Notes: generated from the sequence alone by a model not told the origin. A stretch of DNA of 64,000 bases from Arion vulgaris (GCA_020796225.1 CM036755.1:80485772-80549771); one strand, 5' to 3'; numbered from the stretch's first letter, positions 10,795 through 22,602 are shown. Made by a program: numbers and translations.

Positions 10795-11490
10795 CTATGT
10801 ATTCTCTCTCTCGCGTGTGCGATCACCGCTTAGACTGATGTACCAGATTTTCCCCATAAATTCTTATTAATGTGGAAATCTGATTCCTGCAGCCTTAGCA
10901 TGGGTGTGCTTCGTCACATCTTTAGCGCCATTTGGAGCTCTGGTGCTTATCCTTCGGCGGTGTGTCCGGTTTTAGCCAGCGTTTACTGGGTTCGCTCTCC
11001 GTCAGCCTTGGGCTGTACCAAGCCGAAATGCAAGACAGCAGGTTGCTATTTCTTTTAGGATAGCTACCTTTAGACAACCTTCCTCCCGGGTTGTTGAGCG
11101 TCATCTGCCCAGGTTACCAGTCTTTTTGGACTACTTGGTTTGCCTGCCGTCCAGTTTTGTGTACAGTTTGCTCCGCTAGCCGTTGATTGTCCCAAATCGA
11201 ACTACAAGGCGGTAGTGGTTCTCTGCGATGGGAAACACGGTTATTATTCTCTGGATGGAGATCCCATCATTGAGGCTCGCCACCATTTTGTCCACCTCGC
11301 ATTTCTTTTGGGTGTCACTTCGCCCATTTCTGCTTGTGCCCTCGTCCACCGACTGGCCCGCCCCTTTTCTCTTCGTCACTTGTGCTCACATTGTTCTACT
11401 GGGCGACACCTTACTCATTTCTATCTCCCTGTGCACAGCACACAGTTTATCACCATTTGGTAGGAGCATTTGCAGCTATGAATTCAGGTG
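10795..11490. repeat. Dispersed repeat, family R
   Basis: 10810-11010 is collinear with 26455-26660 (GTGGAAATCTGATTC, GGAGCTCTGGTGCTTATC, GTTTACT(G/C)GGTTCGCTCTCCG). The rest is GC-richer than its surroundings; I see no coding signal that survives in both copies. Confidence 0.55.
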
Positions 11491-11640
11491 GGGCTAATAT
11501 TTTTATGATCTATTTTTCTCTTGACTGATTTTTGCATGAATGTTTGCTTTCCTTATCACAAGTGTCCCTCACCATTCAAGTGAGCCTTACTCCAACTTTA
11601 AAAGTACTTGTAATTTAGATCCCCAAGTGGTTACGGGGCC
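11470..11640 (-). mobile_element. SINE family D fragment
   Basis: It shares GCTATGAATTCAG...AAGTGTCCC(T)CACCATTCA and AGATCCCCAAGT with 24920-25110, which belong to the family D body. Confidence 0.45.
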
Positions 11641-11850
11641 CAAATTTGGGGTGCAAAGAATAGAACCACTGTTACTTGCCACGCATGTCGTAAAAGGCGG
11701 CTAAGGAGGTTTCGCTGAAATCGGATGCACATGTCCTAAACGTGTAGAAGTCTATGCCTACCAAACCAATGTGCAACATATACATGTTCTTGGCAAAGAT
11801 CAAACATATCACAAAGAGTGATTAAAATTGGTCGTAAAGAAAGAACGCAA
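11636..11850 (+). mobile_element. SINE family A, variant head
   Basis: It begins GTGGTTACGGGGCCCAAAT then GGGGTGCAAAGAATAGAACC, a head variant also at 13802, 26690 and 48705. It ends in ACGCAAAGAAGAAG. The body has diverged. Confidence 0.6.
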
Positions 11851-11867
11851 AGAAGAAGATCCCCAAG

Positions 11868-12122
11868 TCACCTGCATTTCTGGGCTCAGAAGGGGAGCAG
11901 CGAATAGTAACACTGTGACCTACAAGGCATGCCGTAAGAGGGGACTGAGGCAGGGACCTAGGAAAGCTATCCTAGTAAATAAAAAGCGTCGCAGAAATCG
12001 GATGTGCTGGCCTACTCGTAGGCGCATAACTGGCACAGCATACAATCGCTCTTAGGCTCAGACCCCATACAAATCACAAAGAGTGGTTTAACAAGTGGTC
12101 GATATGGGCGTTCAAGAAGAAG
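11868..12122 (+). mobile_element. SINE family A copy
   Basis: A full-length copy: GGGCTCAGAAGGGGAGCAGC... to GTGGTCGATATGGGCGTTC and AAGAAGA. Confidence 0.75.
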
Positions 12123-12370
12123 ATCACCAAGTAAAGGATCAGGGTCAGTAATTCAACCGCCAACCACGAGCAACCAAGAACTGCTTAACAAGTTCAACCG
12201 ACTCTGAAGTCGGCGAAGGCCCCCCTGCATGGTGAGGGACATCAGTCAAATAGTAAAGCAGGCTTTCACGCAAAAATCTGTCAGAAGCGTCATACCAGGC
12301 GTCATGGCTAACCCCTGAATTCACAGCGGGTGAACGCAGAAGAAGTTCAACCAAGAAAAATTCCATGTTA
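12123..12370 (+). mobile_element. SINE family D fragment
   Basis: It shares CTCTGAAGTCGGCGAAGG...CTGCATGG and CACGCAAAAATC...CCTGAATTCA with the family D body. Apparent ORFs on either strand here are repeat sequence. Confidence 0.5.
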
Positions 12371-13018
12371 AAAGTAGACACAGGAGCTGGATAGATCCCT
12401 CAGTAGTGATCCATAAATCATCACTAGAAGTGCAGTGCAGTAGATTCCGGATTGAAAGATTAAAAATGGGCAGACCAAAGACAATCTGGCACAGAATGGT
12501 GTAGGTAGGGATGTACAGTGTAGGTTCTAATTTTCGTGATTACAGTCATTTGAGGCATTCACCAGTTTAATATGTTTCTATCTTTTGAGACCCATCTGCC
12601 TTCCAACCACAGTACAGCCCCAAGCACTGATTTACTACTCCTGGGAGGCTGTTTTGGATAGGAACCACACCACAGATTTTTTAAGACAAGAATTGTTTGA
12701 ACTTTTTCAAGGAATTAGGATTTATAATGTCTTATTAAAAGGTCCCATCAGGGGCAGTATGTTGGCACTGACCAATACCCTACTCCAGTTCCCAATGGTG
12801 GTCTTAGAAACATATTGCAGCACTGAAATCTAGCAAAATTGGTAGGAATCAAGGTGGGAGATAACTATGAAGTCAAATGCATGGCATTTGCCATCATTTT
12901 TTTAATCTGTATGGTAATTGCCTAATTGGTATCATACTCATACTGCAAATCAAATGGGTCTTTTCAGCGTAAAATAGATGTCGGTTCTGTTAGGTAATAG
13001 CCAATAAAACATACTCAC

Positions 13019-13175
13019 AATTATAAAGAGAGATAAATTTGCAGAAATAATTAATAAATCATGAACAAAACTTCCACATTTTCGTAAATCATAATGATTT
13101 GATAATGTGATGCCGACAATCGTCTTAGTAACAAGACGCTGTCGCCATTTTGAAAACTTGAGTCTATATAATTAC
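13019..13175 (-). other. Candidate 5' UTR exon of the FSIP1-like gene
   Basis: A good donor (TT|gtgagtatg on the minus strand) sits at 13017-13018, about 2.3 kb upstream of the first coding exon, in sequence with no repeat similarity that I see. The upstream limit is a guess and no promoter motif is clear. RNA evidence would be needed. Confidence 0.3.
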
Positions 13176-13244
13176 CACACCGTACAAACGAGCAGAACCT
13201 ACTACATCAAAATAAACCATCAAAGTATTCAAAGGCGAGTGGAA

Positions 13245-13330
13245 TAAAGCAAAGAGAAGTCAATCACTATAAATATCTTGGAACTCTGATTACATCAGAT
13301 AGTAAATGCAGATTAGATTATAGAGAGTAG
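13245..13330 (+). pseudogene. LINE RT fragment
   Basis: The plus frame reads VNHYKYLGTLITSDSKCRL, the conserved segment after the RT palm. Confidence 0.6.
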
Positions 13331-13640
13331 AATCATCAACATCAGGTGCCGGCTAGCGTAGGCGATCATGGATCTCCACAAATCTCTGTCGTTGGTGTTT
13401 GCTATTAACTCAGATGTTGATGCTCTACCGTGCCATGAAGTCAGGCTATCCAAAATTTTCTCTCTCTGTCTTCCTCTGTCTCGTCTACCCTCAATTTTAC
13501 CGGTTGTCACAATGTGTTCTAAACCTCCCCTTTCCCCATCACATATCCGGAAAATGATGACTGTCTCTTTCTTATATTGATAATAAGCTTTCTCTATGTC
13601 TTGATCCCATTCAACACCTCAACATTGGTCATTTCAGCCA
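13331..13640 (-). pseudogene. LINE C-terminal fragment
   Basis: The minus frame at 13313-13510 reads TGKIEGRRDRGRQREKILDS, then NTNDRDLWRSMIAYASRH. It abuts the opposite-strand fragment at 13245-13330, so two pieces of LINE meet head to tail here. Confidence 0.65.
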
Positions 13641-13801
13641 CAGCCAACTCTAGATAACTAATATATGTGTATAGTTAGCTATGTTTTAGCAGCCCATGGG
13701 ATAAAGAGTAGAATAGGGAAGACACAAACGACATTTGAAAATGAGAGACAACTTGTCATTGCCTATTAAAGACAGAAAAATAATTCTTCGGTGTTATATA
13801 G

Positions 13802-14105
13802 GGCCTCGCCGAGTGGTTACCGGGCCTAAATTGGGGTGTAAAGAATAGAACCAGTGCTAATTGCCACGCATGTCGTAAGAGGCGACTGAGGAGGAAGGAC
13901 TTGGGGCTAGCTACCCCACCCCATAAAAATCACTAGATAACTACAGAAACCACAACCAAGAAAATTCATAGCTTGCTACGGAGGGACTCATGGCAAGAAA
14001 ATTGGAAGATAGTGAAGATCTGGAAAAGATCGCCTTGGACAGGCGGGCTATGAAGGCCTTGGTTGTGGACCTATGCCTCCCTAGGGGCAAAGGATGAAGA
14101 AGTTA
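13802..14105 (+). repeat. SINE A variant head joined to LINE C-terminal debris
   Basis: 13802-13925 is the family A variant head (GCCGAGTGGTTACCGGGCC). 13960-14105 is the end of a LINE also at 29180-29480 (...CCTAGGGGCAAAGGATGAAGA). Confidence 0.5.
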
Positions 14106-14225
14106 TATAGAGGCACTACTAACATATAGTTGAGAGTCATAGAAAATAAATAAACAGCAACATTTATGGAGACCACAGTGGTGTGGTTTTACAAGATGTT
14201 ATTTAGAATGCCATGAACTTCTAGC

Positions 14226-14480
14226 ATGACTAATATTGGTGCGCTGAAAGAGATCAAGGTACATACAAAAATGTATCCTTGTAAGAAAGAGACAGTCGTC
14301 ATTTTTCTGGCATGTGATGAGAAAGTTTTAGAACATATTGTAACAACCGATAAAATCAGTGGAAGACGAGGGACGACAGAGAAAATTCTAGACAGGTTGT
14401 TTTTATGACTCAGATAGTCAATAGATAGTCAACACCAAGAACAGATAGTTTCGGAGATCCATGATCGCCTACTTCAGAAA
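14226..14480 (+). pseudogene. LINE C-terminal fragment
   Basis: A plus-strand copy, decayed, of the family at 13331-13640 (inverted); shared GACAGTCGTCATTTT-like and GGACGACAGAGAAAATTCTAG segments. Confidence 0.5.
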
Positions 14481-15120
14481 ACATGGCACAAGATGATGAC
14501 ACCCGAAGGAGTTTTCTTCTGCACAAATTGTATCCATGTCTTTTGTTGGTCGACATATCACGGAATTCAAATAACTACGATGACCTGTTTTCAAGTATTA
14601 TTTTCTTCGTGTTGATTGATTGGACCACCATCATTGCACATTTGTGAATAACCATATGTGCCATGATCTCTTTCTGACACTAGAAGATCTCAGTTGCAGT
14701 GTACGAACTCGGCAGCACCAGAGAGTACCTAACAAGATATTGAAAATTTGTGAAAATTTTGTTTTAATACTTTCAATGAATTTTTCCAGGACGGTGATTT
14801 CAGAGTCCACTCTTATCAATTTTAAACTGCCTAAAGTTCTTTTACGTTCTCAACTTGAACACAAGATTTCTGTTTTATTGTACGTCTTCCACAGGACTAG
14901 GAACTCGACCTCACCTATATTGAGGTAAAAGATCTCGAAAGTTATCCCGATCTCTGAACATGGGGAACAAAAACTCGATTTGGATCGAGAGTTAATCCCG
15001 TACCTTCTCCCATGCTTCGGGCTATTAATAAAAAAAAAAGCTAATCAGGCTCGAAAGTAGCGCATTCTCGATTTACCATATTTGTCCCTGCGTGTACATA
15101 TTCACATATACTGGAGAATG
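14481..15120. other. No recognisable feature
   Basis: I see no family match, no convincing exon and no inverted termini. Around 14940-15050 there is a TCGAGAGTTAATCCCGTAC-type stretch and an A-run (15031-15040) that could be a SINE end, but I could not support it. Confidence 0.4.
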
Positions 15121-15289
15121 AGAGAGATAGGTGTCAATATTGGTGAAGCCCGAAAAGAACGACATACTAAATATGCAAAGATATTGATTAATCAACATGG
15201 AACTGGCGTGTTGGGCCACTAGAAGCTGCTGAGGTGGAGATTTGAGCACCTATGGACATGTCCGGAGTGCTATGATGATAGTCCTCATA

Positions 15290-16495
15290 TAACTAATGTA
15301 CTGGAGAAACAGTCAGCATGATGTTTGCTGCCATGCTCGTGGATGTCTTTTGGGAAGGCGACGAACATGGCGCAAAGATTAGATACAGGACAGACGGTAA
15401 TCTATTCAATCTTCGGAGGTTAAAATCCTCCACCAAGGTAAAAGAATCAACTATCTAAAACCTGTTGTTTGCTGATGACTGCGCCCTCGCTACCAACTCT
15501 GAGAAAGAAATGCAGACTTACGTGGACAAGTTATCAATGGCCTGGTGATAATTTTGGCCTTACCATTAACACCAAGAAAACAGAAGTCATGTTCCAGCCC
15601 GCTCCTAGAAAGCAGTACTACGATCCAGTCATCAACATTAAACACAGCGTCTCCTGTCAGCGGATAACTTTGCCTATCTTGGCAGCCTCCTATCCAGATC
15701 GGCAAACATAGGACTCTGAGGTCAACAATAGGATATCCAAAGCCAGTGCTGCGTTTGGAAGGCTACGTGTCACTGTGTGGGAACGGAAGGGGATAAGCGT
15801 AGCTCAAAGCTTACCAGACCATAGTACTAACCACGCTGATGTACGCAAGCGAGACATGGACAGTGTATAGCAGACACGCAAGAAAACTAAACCACTTCCA
15901 CACAAGCTGTCTACGCAGAATACTAAAAATAAACTGCCAGGACAAAGTTCCAGATACCGAAGTCCTCACAAGAGCAAAGGTCCCACGCGTCAACACCCTG
16001 TTGCAGAAGGCCCAAGTAAGATGGGCCGGTCCCGTAGCTCGGAATGCTGATAAACGCATCCCTAAACAATTGATATATGGTGAACTTGAAGGGGACAGAC
16101 GTTCTGCTGGTGGACAAAAAAACCGCTTCAAAGACACTCTTAAAGTGTCTCTGAAATGCTTCGATATAGACACCACATGCTGGGAATCCCTTGCGCAAGA
16201 TCGCCAAATGTGGCGCTGTAACAACACAAGAGGAATCCGCCTAGCTGAGAATCATCGTGTTGTTGAGGCACAAAGAAAACGAGCTGCACGAAAAGACAAA
16301 CACACAACAAGCACAAGGTCTAACATTGATCCTGTATGCCCCACCTGTGGTAGAGGATTGTGTTCTAGGATTGGACTCTACAGTCATCTCCGCCGCACAC
16401 ACCAGAGAGATGCAGCAGCACAAGTCTGAGACTGTTGTCATCGTCGCTTGCGATGGACGGCTATTATTATTATTATTATTATTATTATACTAGAG
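15290..16495 (+). pseudogene. LINE 3' half: RT end, C2H2 finger, (ATT)n tail
   Basis: It includes the RT motif FADDCAL (about 15470), a long open stretch at 15839-16429 with MYASETWTVYSRHARKLNHF, and a C-terminal C2H2-like finger CPTCGRGLCSRIGLYSHLRR plus TH. The tail is (ATT)n at 16461-16489. The upstream part has frameshifts. Relatives: 18440-19270 (+) and 61500-61860 (-). Confidence 0.8.
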
Positions 16496-16633
16496 AATGT
16501 GTTCTGTTGTATCTGGATCCAGTGCGCAAGTCTGTTTCCACAATTTTAAGATTTAAAAATAAAAATACCCGGTTTCTTATAGCAAGTTGTCCAGCCTCCT
16601 CCAAGTCAGGTTCAAGATTTCTTGAAATTATTA

Positions 16634-16898
16634 GCGAAACACGTACAAACAAAATACTATAGTTTTACAAAATACAGAAACAGTGACGATAAACCGCAAC
16701 GTTTCGACCAAAAGGCCTTTATCAAGCAAACGACACAACAGGAGTGACGAATTATAGAGAACACTTACAAATGGACGATAACGGAAACATGCAAATTTAT
16801 CTGTTTATCGTCACTGTTTCTGTATTTTGTAAAACTATAGTACTTTGTTTGTACGTGTTTCGCTATTTACCAAGTTTTACTGCAGTCTTCCCCCTATT
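16634..16898 (-). mobile_element. Mini Penelope-like element made only of termini
   Basis: 62-bp inverted arms at 16633-16694 and 16803-16864 differ at one position. They enclose about 108 bp. The element is flanked by TTGAAATTATTA at 16622-16633 and 16899-16910. The arms resemble the termini of the Penelope-like copies at 16977 and 34652, including GTTTCGACC...GGCCTTTATCAAG. Confidence 0.8.
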
Positions 16899-16976
16899 TT
16901 GAAATTATTACATGTTTAAAATACACAGAATATAATATCCATATAGGGACAATAACAAGATGCTTGAATTACATCG

Positions 16977-18032
16977 GCAAAACACGTAATTACAAAGTAC
17001 TGTAGTTTTACAAATTACAAAACAATGACAAAATACAGCAACGTTTCGACCAACAAGGCCTTTATCAAGCAAACGAACAAACAGGAGTGACAAATTAAAA
17101 TGAAACACAAATGGACGACCAAATACAAACGTATCTAAGGAAAATCTGGAATAAAAACGAATAACGAAATAAATGTAACACAAAAACACACATAAAAACT
17201 AGAAATAGAAAGGAAAAGAAACAATGAAACATCTAGTAAATATATAACTTGAATACATGCAACATATACCCATATAGATTACAAAGCATGGGAAGAGAAA
17301 TTACTAAGAAGCATAAGAATGGAATATAACATGAATACATGCAACATATACCCATATAGATTACAAAGCATGGGAAGAGAAAGTACTAAGAAGCATAAGA
17401 ATGTAATACGTTGAGCCCGCGTGGTCGCAAGGTACCATACAAAGAAATCAACCGATTCTCCAGAGCAAATCGACTGCGATCATCCGAGGAACATGATCGG
17501 ATGGCTGTGACCTGGACATCGTGAGCACCTAAATGGCCAGTGTCATTGAAATGGGTGGCTACAGGGGTCACAGAGCATTGGCGTATGTCGCGTAAGTGTT
17601 GGGCGAATCGGTCACTGAGCCTCTTGCCTGTCTCGCCGATATAAGCCTTGTTACACCGCTTACAGATAATGGCATAGATAAGATTACGGGACTCGCATGT
17701 GAACCCATCGTCAATAAGAAACGTGCCTAAAGGAAAGATACAGTACGCGTCTGTATCACATAAGCACACGTGTTGCAACGCCGACGACCACACTGGACAG
17801 TGCCAAAATGAGTCTGGATATTGGACTTAAGGCGACTGTGTACCAACATATCTTTAAGACTTCTGTCCCGTCTGTAAGACACCAAAGGATAGTTGGGGAA
17901 GACAGAACGGTCTCAGGATCTGATCTAAGGAGAGACAGATGACGGAATAAAACATTTTTCACAAAACTACAGTACTTTGTAATTACGTGTTTTGCCAATC
18001 AAATAGTTTTACTGCAGTTCCATATATATATA
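16977..18032 (-). mobile_element. Penelope-like element, internally deleted copy
   Basis: It is flanked by a 13-bp duplication TTGAATTACATCG (16964-16976, 18033-18045). On the minus strand the 5' terminus (starting GGAACTGCAGTAAAACT) is joined directly to the last part of the RT frame, so most of RT is missing. The GIY-YIG endonuclease follows, then a 3' UTR with a direct repeat of about 84 bp, then the inverted terminus. Confidence 0.9.
17386..17793 (-). CDS. GIY-YIG endonuclease of Penelope-like element
   Basis: The domain is uninterrupted here. Motifs: LIYAIIC (GIY position), CKRC, AYIGETGKRLSDRF (YIG plus the conserved Arg) and ALENRLI (the metal-binding Glu), followed by TLRPRGLN. Penelope-like elements fuse this nuclease to a telomerase-like reverse transcriptase for target-primed insertion. 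The real reading frame is a continuation of RT, not a separate gene; a one-base shift separates the two in this copy and in the one at 34652-36899. Confidence 0.8.
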   Translation of the reverse strand: MWSSALQHVCLCDTDAYCIFPLGTFLIDDGFTCESRNLIYAIICKRCNKAYIGETGKRLSDRFAQHLRDIRQCSVTPVATHFNDTGHLGAHDVQVTAIRSCSSDDRSRFALENRLISLYGTLRPRGLNVLHSYAS

Positions 18033-18057
18033 TTGAATTACATCGCAAGACTGATTG

Positions 18058-18272
18058 ATATGAAATGAAAATCGTGGCATATCCCAAAGGACGTAGTCAT
18101 CAACCACAGTAAACGAGTCGTTGATTTTCTAGGCACCACTTATACGTTCAGTAGTTTGCCATTGCTTTCTGAACGGTGAGGTCTATTTTGACGGTGAGGG
18201 ATTTGAACCAGGTACGCTTGGGTCTGTGATCGAGCTCACTACCGCTTGAGCTACAGACGCTCAGAATGATAT
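18058..18272 (-). mobile_element. SINE family E with tRNA-like promoter
   Basis: On the minus strand the head has A box TAGCTCAAGCGGTAG and B box GGTTCAAATCC, about 35 bp apart, near 18265 and 18210. The body runs leftward to about 18058. Confidence 0.7.
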
Positions 18273-18304
18273 GGTTTTGTTAATTAAGTAAGAACGCATT
18301 CAGA

Positions 18305-19396
18305 CAGGGGCGGATCGTCATTAAAGGCCAGTGGGGCACGGCCCTACCAAAAATATTGAGTAACATGTACTTATTATTTTAGACCAATAATTTCCGCTCT
18401 AGGAGGTCAAGAGTTAAAAAAAAATTTCTCTGTGCACTAATGTCGCTTGATGTGTCCGGAATATTTAATTGTCCTTGATTTTATGTTCTTTAATAGCCAA
18501 CTCTCGTTAATATCAAGCTGTTGCAGAACAGAAGCATGTGTTCTTTTCTCGCAAGAGGAAAAACTTCCAGTATAGACAACTATGTTTAAATTAGCAAAGT
18601 CTGTATGGAAAAACAGGGCACTCACAAGAAACACCAAGACACAAGTATATAAGGCTTGTGTTCTCAGCACTCTGCTGTATGGTAGTGAGACATGGACCAC
18701 ATATGCTAGACAAGACCATTGCCTCAACACCTTCCACGTGCGCTGTCTCAGGCGAATATACAACATCCGATGGCAAGACCACATCTCCAATATAGAAGTC
18801 CTGGACAGTGATGGCATTCCAAGTATGTACACCTTGTTGAGTCAGAGACGTCTGAGATGGCTGAGACACGTGTGCCGTATGAGCGATGATAGAATCCCAA
18901 AGAACATTCTATATGGTCAACTCGCATCTGGTGCTAGACAACATGGACGCCCATTATTACGCTTCATTGACACCTGCAAGCGTGATCTAACTTCATGCGG
19001 CATAGACAAAGAACACTGGGAGCGGCTGGCCAAAGACAGGCAAGCATGGCGAGCGGCAGTGAGGGCGGCTCAAAAATAAAAGAAGAAAAACAACATCACA
19101 TGTGGAGGCAAAGAGAGCACAGAGGGCAGAGAGAACATCCTATGTATCAGCTCCAGTCTCCAGTTTTACCTGCAGCAACTGTGGCAAGGACTGCCACCCC
19201 AGAATAGGCCATTACAGCCACAAGAAACGTTGTGATTCAGCGCAGAACATACTACGTGACGCAAGACCTATTGTCTCCTGAGACAAAGAGGCTAATGATG
19301 ACGATAGACAACTAATAGTAAGTACACCAAAAACCATGATGTTTCTGAAATTTTTGTCTGTTCCCACCAAGAAAAAATGACTACGAGCCGCCACTG
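18305..19396. mobile_element. hAT-type DNA transposon remnant carrying a LINE
   Basis: The termini are CAGGGGCGGATCGTCATT and, inverted, CAGTGGCGGCTCGTAGTC. They are flanked by 8-bp duplications CATTCAGA (18297-18304) and CATCCAGA (19397-19404), one mismatch. Only about 250 bp is hAT; the middle is the LINE piece at 18440-19270. Confidence 0.65.
18440..19270 (+). pseudogene. LINE C-terminal region with zinc finger
   Basis: The open frame 18582-19079 reads TLLYGSETWTTYARQ, RRLRWLRHVCRM, HGRPLLRFIDTCKRDL and DRQAWRA. A finger CSNCGKDCHPRIGHYSHKKR follows in another frame. Related to 15290-16495. Confidence 0.75.
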
Positions 19397-19404
19397 CATC
19401 CAGA

Positions 19405-20784
19405 CCATGCTGTATATAAAGCAATCTACAGGAGAACATCAGCTACAAACAAATCCCTGACTCAAGCTGGCAGAAGTATGGACAGAGCCGTTGTCATCAA
19501 CGCCGTGCGCACTCATATATGAGATATGAGCGAGTCCCAGACACTAGACCGATTGCGAGAATTAGGAGTTAAGTTTGGATTTGTCACACAGTGTCGTCTT
19601 CGTGGTAGAGAGAGAGTATATTCTAATCAACTTCTCATGGGTACGGTGAGCAAGTTGATTTTGGGATGGCTGCGGCAGCGGATCACTGTGCCATTGAGTC
19701 GATCGCATAACATAACATCATATCTAAAGAGGATGACCAAGATAAAGCTGGATAGATGATGCTAGCTTAGAATCATGTCAAAATATGCAAAATTCAATGA
19801 ATCAAACCCCTTGAGAAGCGCAAGACAAGCACAACACGGTAGTAGTGTGAATCAAAATGAGAAAATGAGATACTGCTCATCATTTAGGAGTGATCACAGG
19901 TATAAAATTTGATCTTGGATCATATTTCCCATGAGCCGCCAGTTTCGTTTTCTGTTCATGAACTTCCGGCCGTGTTGTAGTGTGTCACACATGTTGCGTA
20001 GCAAACACATGTCATGTTAGTTACGGGTAGACTCATGTTATACCGTCATATTTACGCTTCAGCGAAGAGATTTATCTGGTTTGCTTCTATTAGATATTAA
20101 ATTAAAGAGTGCTGGTCCAAGTCAACATCCACTTTCTTATAAAGGTACGTTTATTTATAAATCAATATATACACAATATACAGTATTGAGTATTATTATA
20201 ATATAAATATACACATTTATACACTGATTCCTGAATAAGAATTATATATAATATAGTCGTACTTCTTGTCATGACCTTTTTAACAGTCAGTTGAGTCAAT
20301 CACTACTTACCTTACTACACACCACCGTGTGACTGTCAGTGTAACACTACAGTCTACAGTACTGTAAGTTGTAAGTCTTAATCATTTTGATTAGCTAGCG
20401 GCAATGATTATGATAATCACAATGTTATTGTTATTAATTAATGTTATACTTACATTCCATATTTACAAATACATGTATGATGTATCATAATCATCATCAT
20501 TATTGCAGTGATTATTATCATAGTTTTGTATAATTATTACATTTACTTTACTTTTACAGTAATGATGAGTAATATGATTATAATGTAATGAAATGAGTTT
20601 AAATTGACAGTTTGTTTGTAATGCTAGCAGCTAATGAGTCATAATTAATGTAATTATAACTACCGATATTATGATATAAATAACATAATCATGTTGAACA
20701 ATCTGAACAATAATACATATACGAATAATGATAGGGTCAGCTTTAGTAGACTAAGTATTACTATATAATAATATATAGTATAGG
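19405..20784. other. AT-rich stretch without recognisable genes
   Basis: 19430-19770 has a short open frame with no features I recognise. From about 20100 the sequence is very AT-rich with many short A/T palindromes and no coding pattern. Confidence 0.5.
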
Positions 20785-21020
20785 AAATATTTTGTGGAAA
20801 TCCTATGAGAGAATAACAGGAAGGGTAATTTCCTGAAACACGCAGGGAAGCGAAAGATAGAAAAGCCAAAGATAGAAAGCCTAGAATACATGGAGATTTG
20901 GAGGCAGAGATTAATGATATGCGGAAGAGCTCTAAGGAACTGCAAGAGATAGCTAAAGATAGAAAGACTTGACATGAGTTGGTTACAAAACAGAGTTAAA
21001 AAGGCACAAGAGAGATATAT
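20785..21020 (+). pseudogene. LINE C-terminal tail
   Basis: It encodes LEAEINDMRKSSKELQEIAK-like sequence, as at 22270-22380, and ends in AAAAAGGCACAAGAGAG. Confidence 0.6.
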
Positions 21021-21049
21021 ATATTTGTGAATTCATACTTTGCATAACC

Positions 21050-21500
21050 AAAGCATCAAAATATCAGGAGTCAAAATCTGTTACTATCTTTAGCTCAGTA
21101 TGCTCTGTTTGTATGTGTCCTTCAGATTTATCCCCATTGCTTTGGTTTTATTTCTGTTGATTCTTAGTCCAATTCACTTTGCCATTTTATTGATCCTACC
21201 GTTTGTTTGTTGATGTTCTTTGCTTTATCTAATGGCACATACATCATCTGCAAAGTCGAACTGTTCTAGATACGCCAGGAGATTCCACAGTGGTCCTGTT
21301 AGAATGTTTTTTGTTGCCTTTTTCATGACATAATCCATCCCAATAAAAGGTAGTACGGGTGAGAAGATGCATACCTGCCATAGTCCTGATGTTGCTTGGA
21401 AGTATTTGGTTTCTATAGGTTCAGTTTAGTTTTTGCACTTATATCCCTCTCATAGCTTCTTGAATACATTGATTAATTTAGTTGGTAAGCTAAAATCTTC
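21050..21500 (-). pseudogene. LINE RT palm remnant
   Basis: On the minus strand, fragments around the catalytic block (ADDVC-like, NSSTLQMMY) are readable between stops. Confidence 0.4.
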
Positions 21501-21506
21501 CTGTGC

Positions 21507-21730
21507 AGACTTCTTCTTTGAACGCTCCATATTGACCACTTGTTAAACCTCTCTGTGATTTGTATGTAATTTGAGCCTAAAAGCGATTGTACGCTGTGCC
21601 AGTTATGCGCCAACAAGTAGGTCAGCACACCTGATTTCTGAGACTTTTATTTACTATGGTAGCTTCCCTAGGCTCCTACCTCAGTCGCATCTTACGGTCA
21701 CAGTGTTACTATTCTTTTCTCCCCTTGCGG
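21507..21730 (-). mobile_element. SINE family A copy
   Basis: From CTTCTTTGAACGCTCCATAT to CTCCCCTTGCGGCTTGCCCA; minus strand. Confidence 0.7.
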
Positions 21731-21899
21731 CTTGCCCATGCAGACTATCAAAAGCGTTTTGAAAATCCAGGAAGCCCATGTATAATGTAACATTTCGTTT
21801 CAAAACTTACTCTATGATATATGTCCCAGTACAGAGATGACCACAGCAGCTTATTTCATTTCTAAATCCTGCCTGCAAGAGAGTGTATTAATTATATTT

Positions 21900-22380
21900 T
21901 TCTGCAAGTGTTAGAAATAGAGAAAAGCCTAGAAATGCATGGAGAGACACCAAAGGAAAAGGATGATTAAATCAATCAGATAGTCACAAATACCAACACA
22001 AGACGACTGCTATAATATGATCAGATTAGAACAAGTTTTCATTCTGCGCCTTAGAACAGGACACAATCGACTCCATAGCCACATATATACAAAATTCAAG
22101 ATTGGCAATGCAGCCATGTGGACAGGCACATCAGACTGCAGAGCACCTACTTCACGATTGCCCCGAATATGATATACTGAGGCAAACTCACTGGCCTAAC
22201 GAAACAACACTCGACAGAAAGCTACACAGACCTCTGTGTGAGCTACAAAAGACAGTGAAGTTTATACAAGAGACAATATTTCAAGCGAAAGGAAGGAGGG
22301 ACTTGGAGGCAGAGATTAACGATTTGCGAAAGGGCTGGAAGGAATTGCACAAGATAGCTCAATATAGCGAGACTTGAATG
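21900..22380 (+). pseudogene. LINE C-terminus with CCHC-like motif
   Basis: The frame 22102-22377 reads PCGQAHQTAEHLLHDCPEY, then THWPNETTLDRKLHRPLCEL, and ends GRRDLEAEINDLRKGWKEL. It is the same family as bases 80-370 and, inverted, 47290-47520. Confidence 0.75.
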
Positions 22381-22563
22381 TTATGAATGATATAACTTAC
22401 ATTATTCTGTAAAAACCACATCTACTGTGGTAGAAATATACAAATGCTTGTTTCTTCTGATGAATTAAACTAAATATAAAATTTGTCCCTGCACAGTAAT
22501 AATGTTTCTGCCTAAACTACAAGTATATTTACATTCTTCCTTATGTCACCAGATTTGACTGCA

Positions 22564-22602
22564 ATGAAAGTGTCTGGAAGATCTTTTGTATTTCCATTGT
22601 AA
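22564..22602 (+). CDS. Conserved upstream mini-ORF of orphan gene 1
   Basis: Twelve codons from ATG to TAA give MKVSGRSFVFPL. The paralogue at 42659-42703 has MKLFGRSVVFPLQI in the same place (about 14 and 8 bp before the main start). The preceding in-frame codons (SPDLTA / SPDLAA) match too, so this may be the end of a spliced exon rather than a true uORF. Confidence 0.45.
   Translation: MKVSGRSFVFPL

Noticed and set aside
10870..11528. Cluster of overlapping ORFs in a GC-richer stretch
   Set aside because: Part of dispersed repeat R (copy at 26455); frames are not conserved between copies.
13120..13160. X-box-like site (GTCTTAGTAACAAGAC) upstream of the FSIP1-like gene
   Set aside because: A ciliary RFX site would be attractive, but the half-sites do not fit the consensus spacing.
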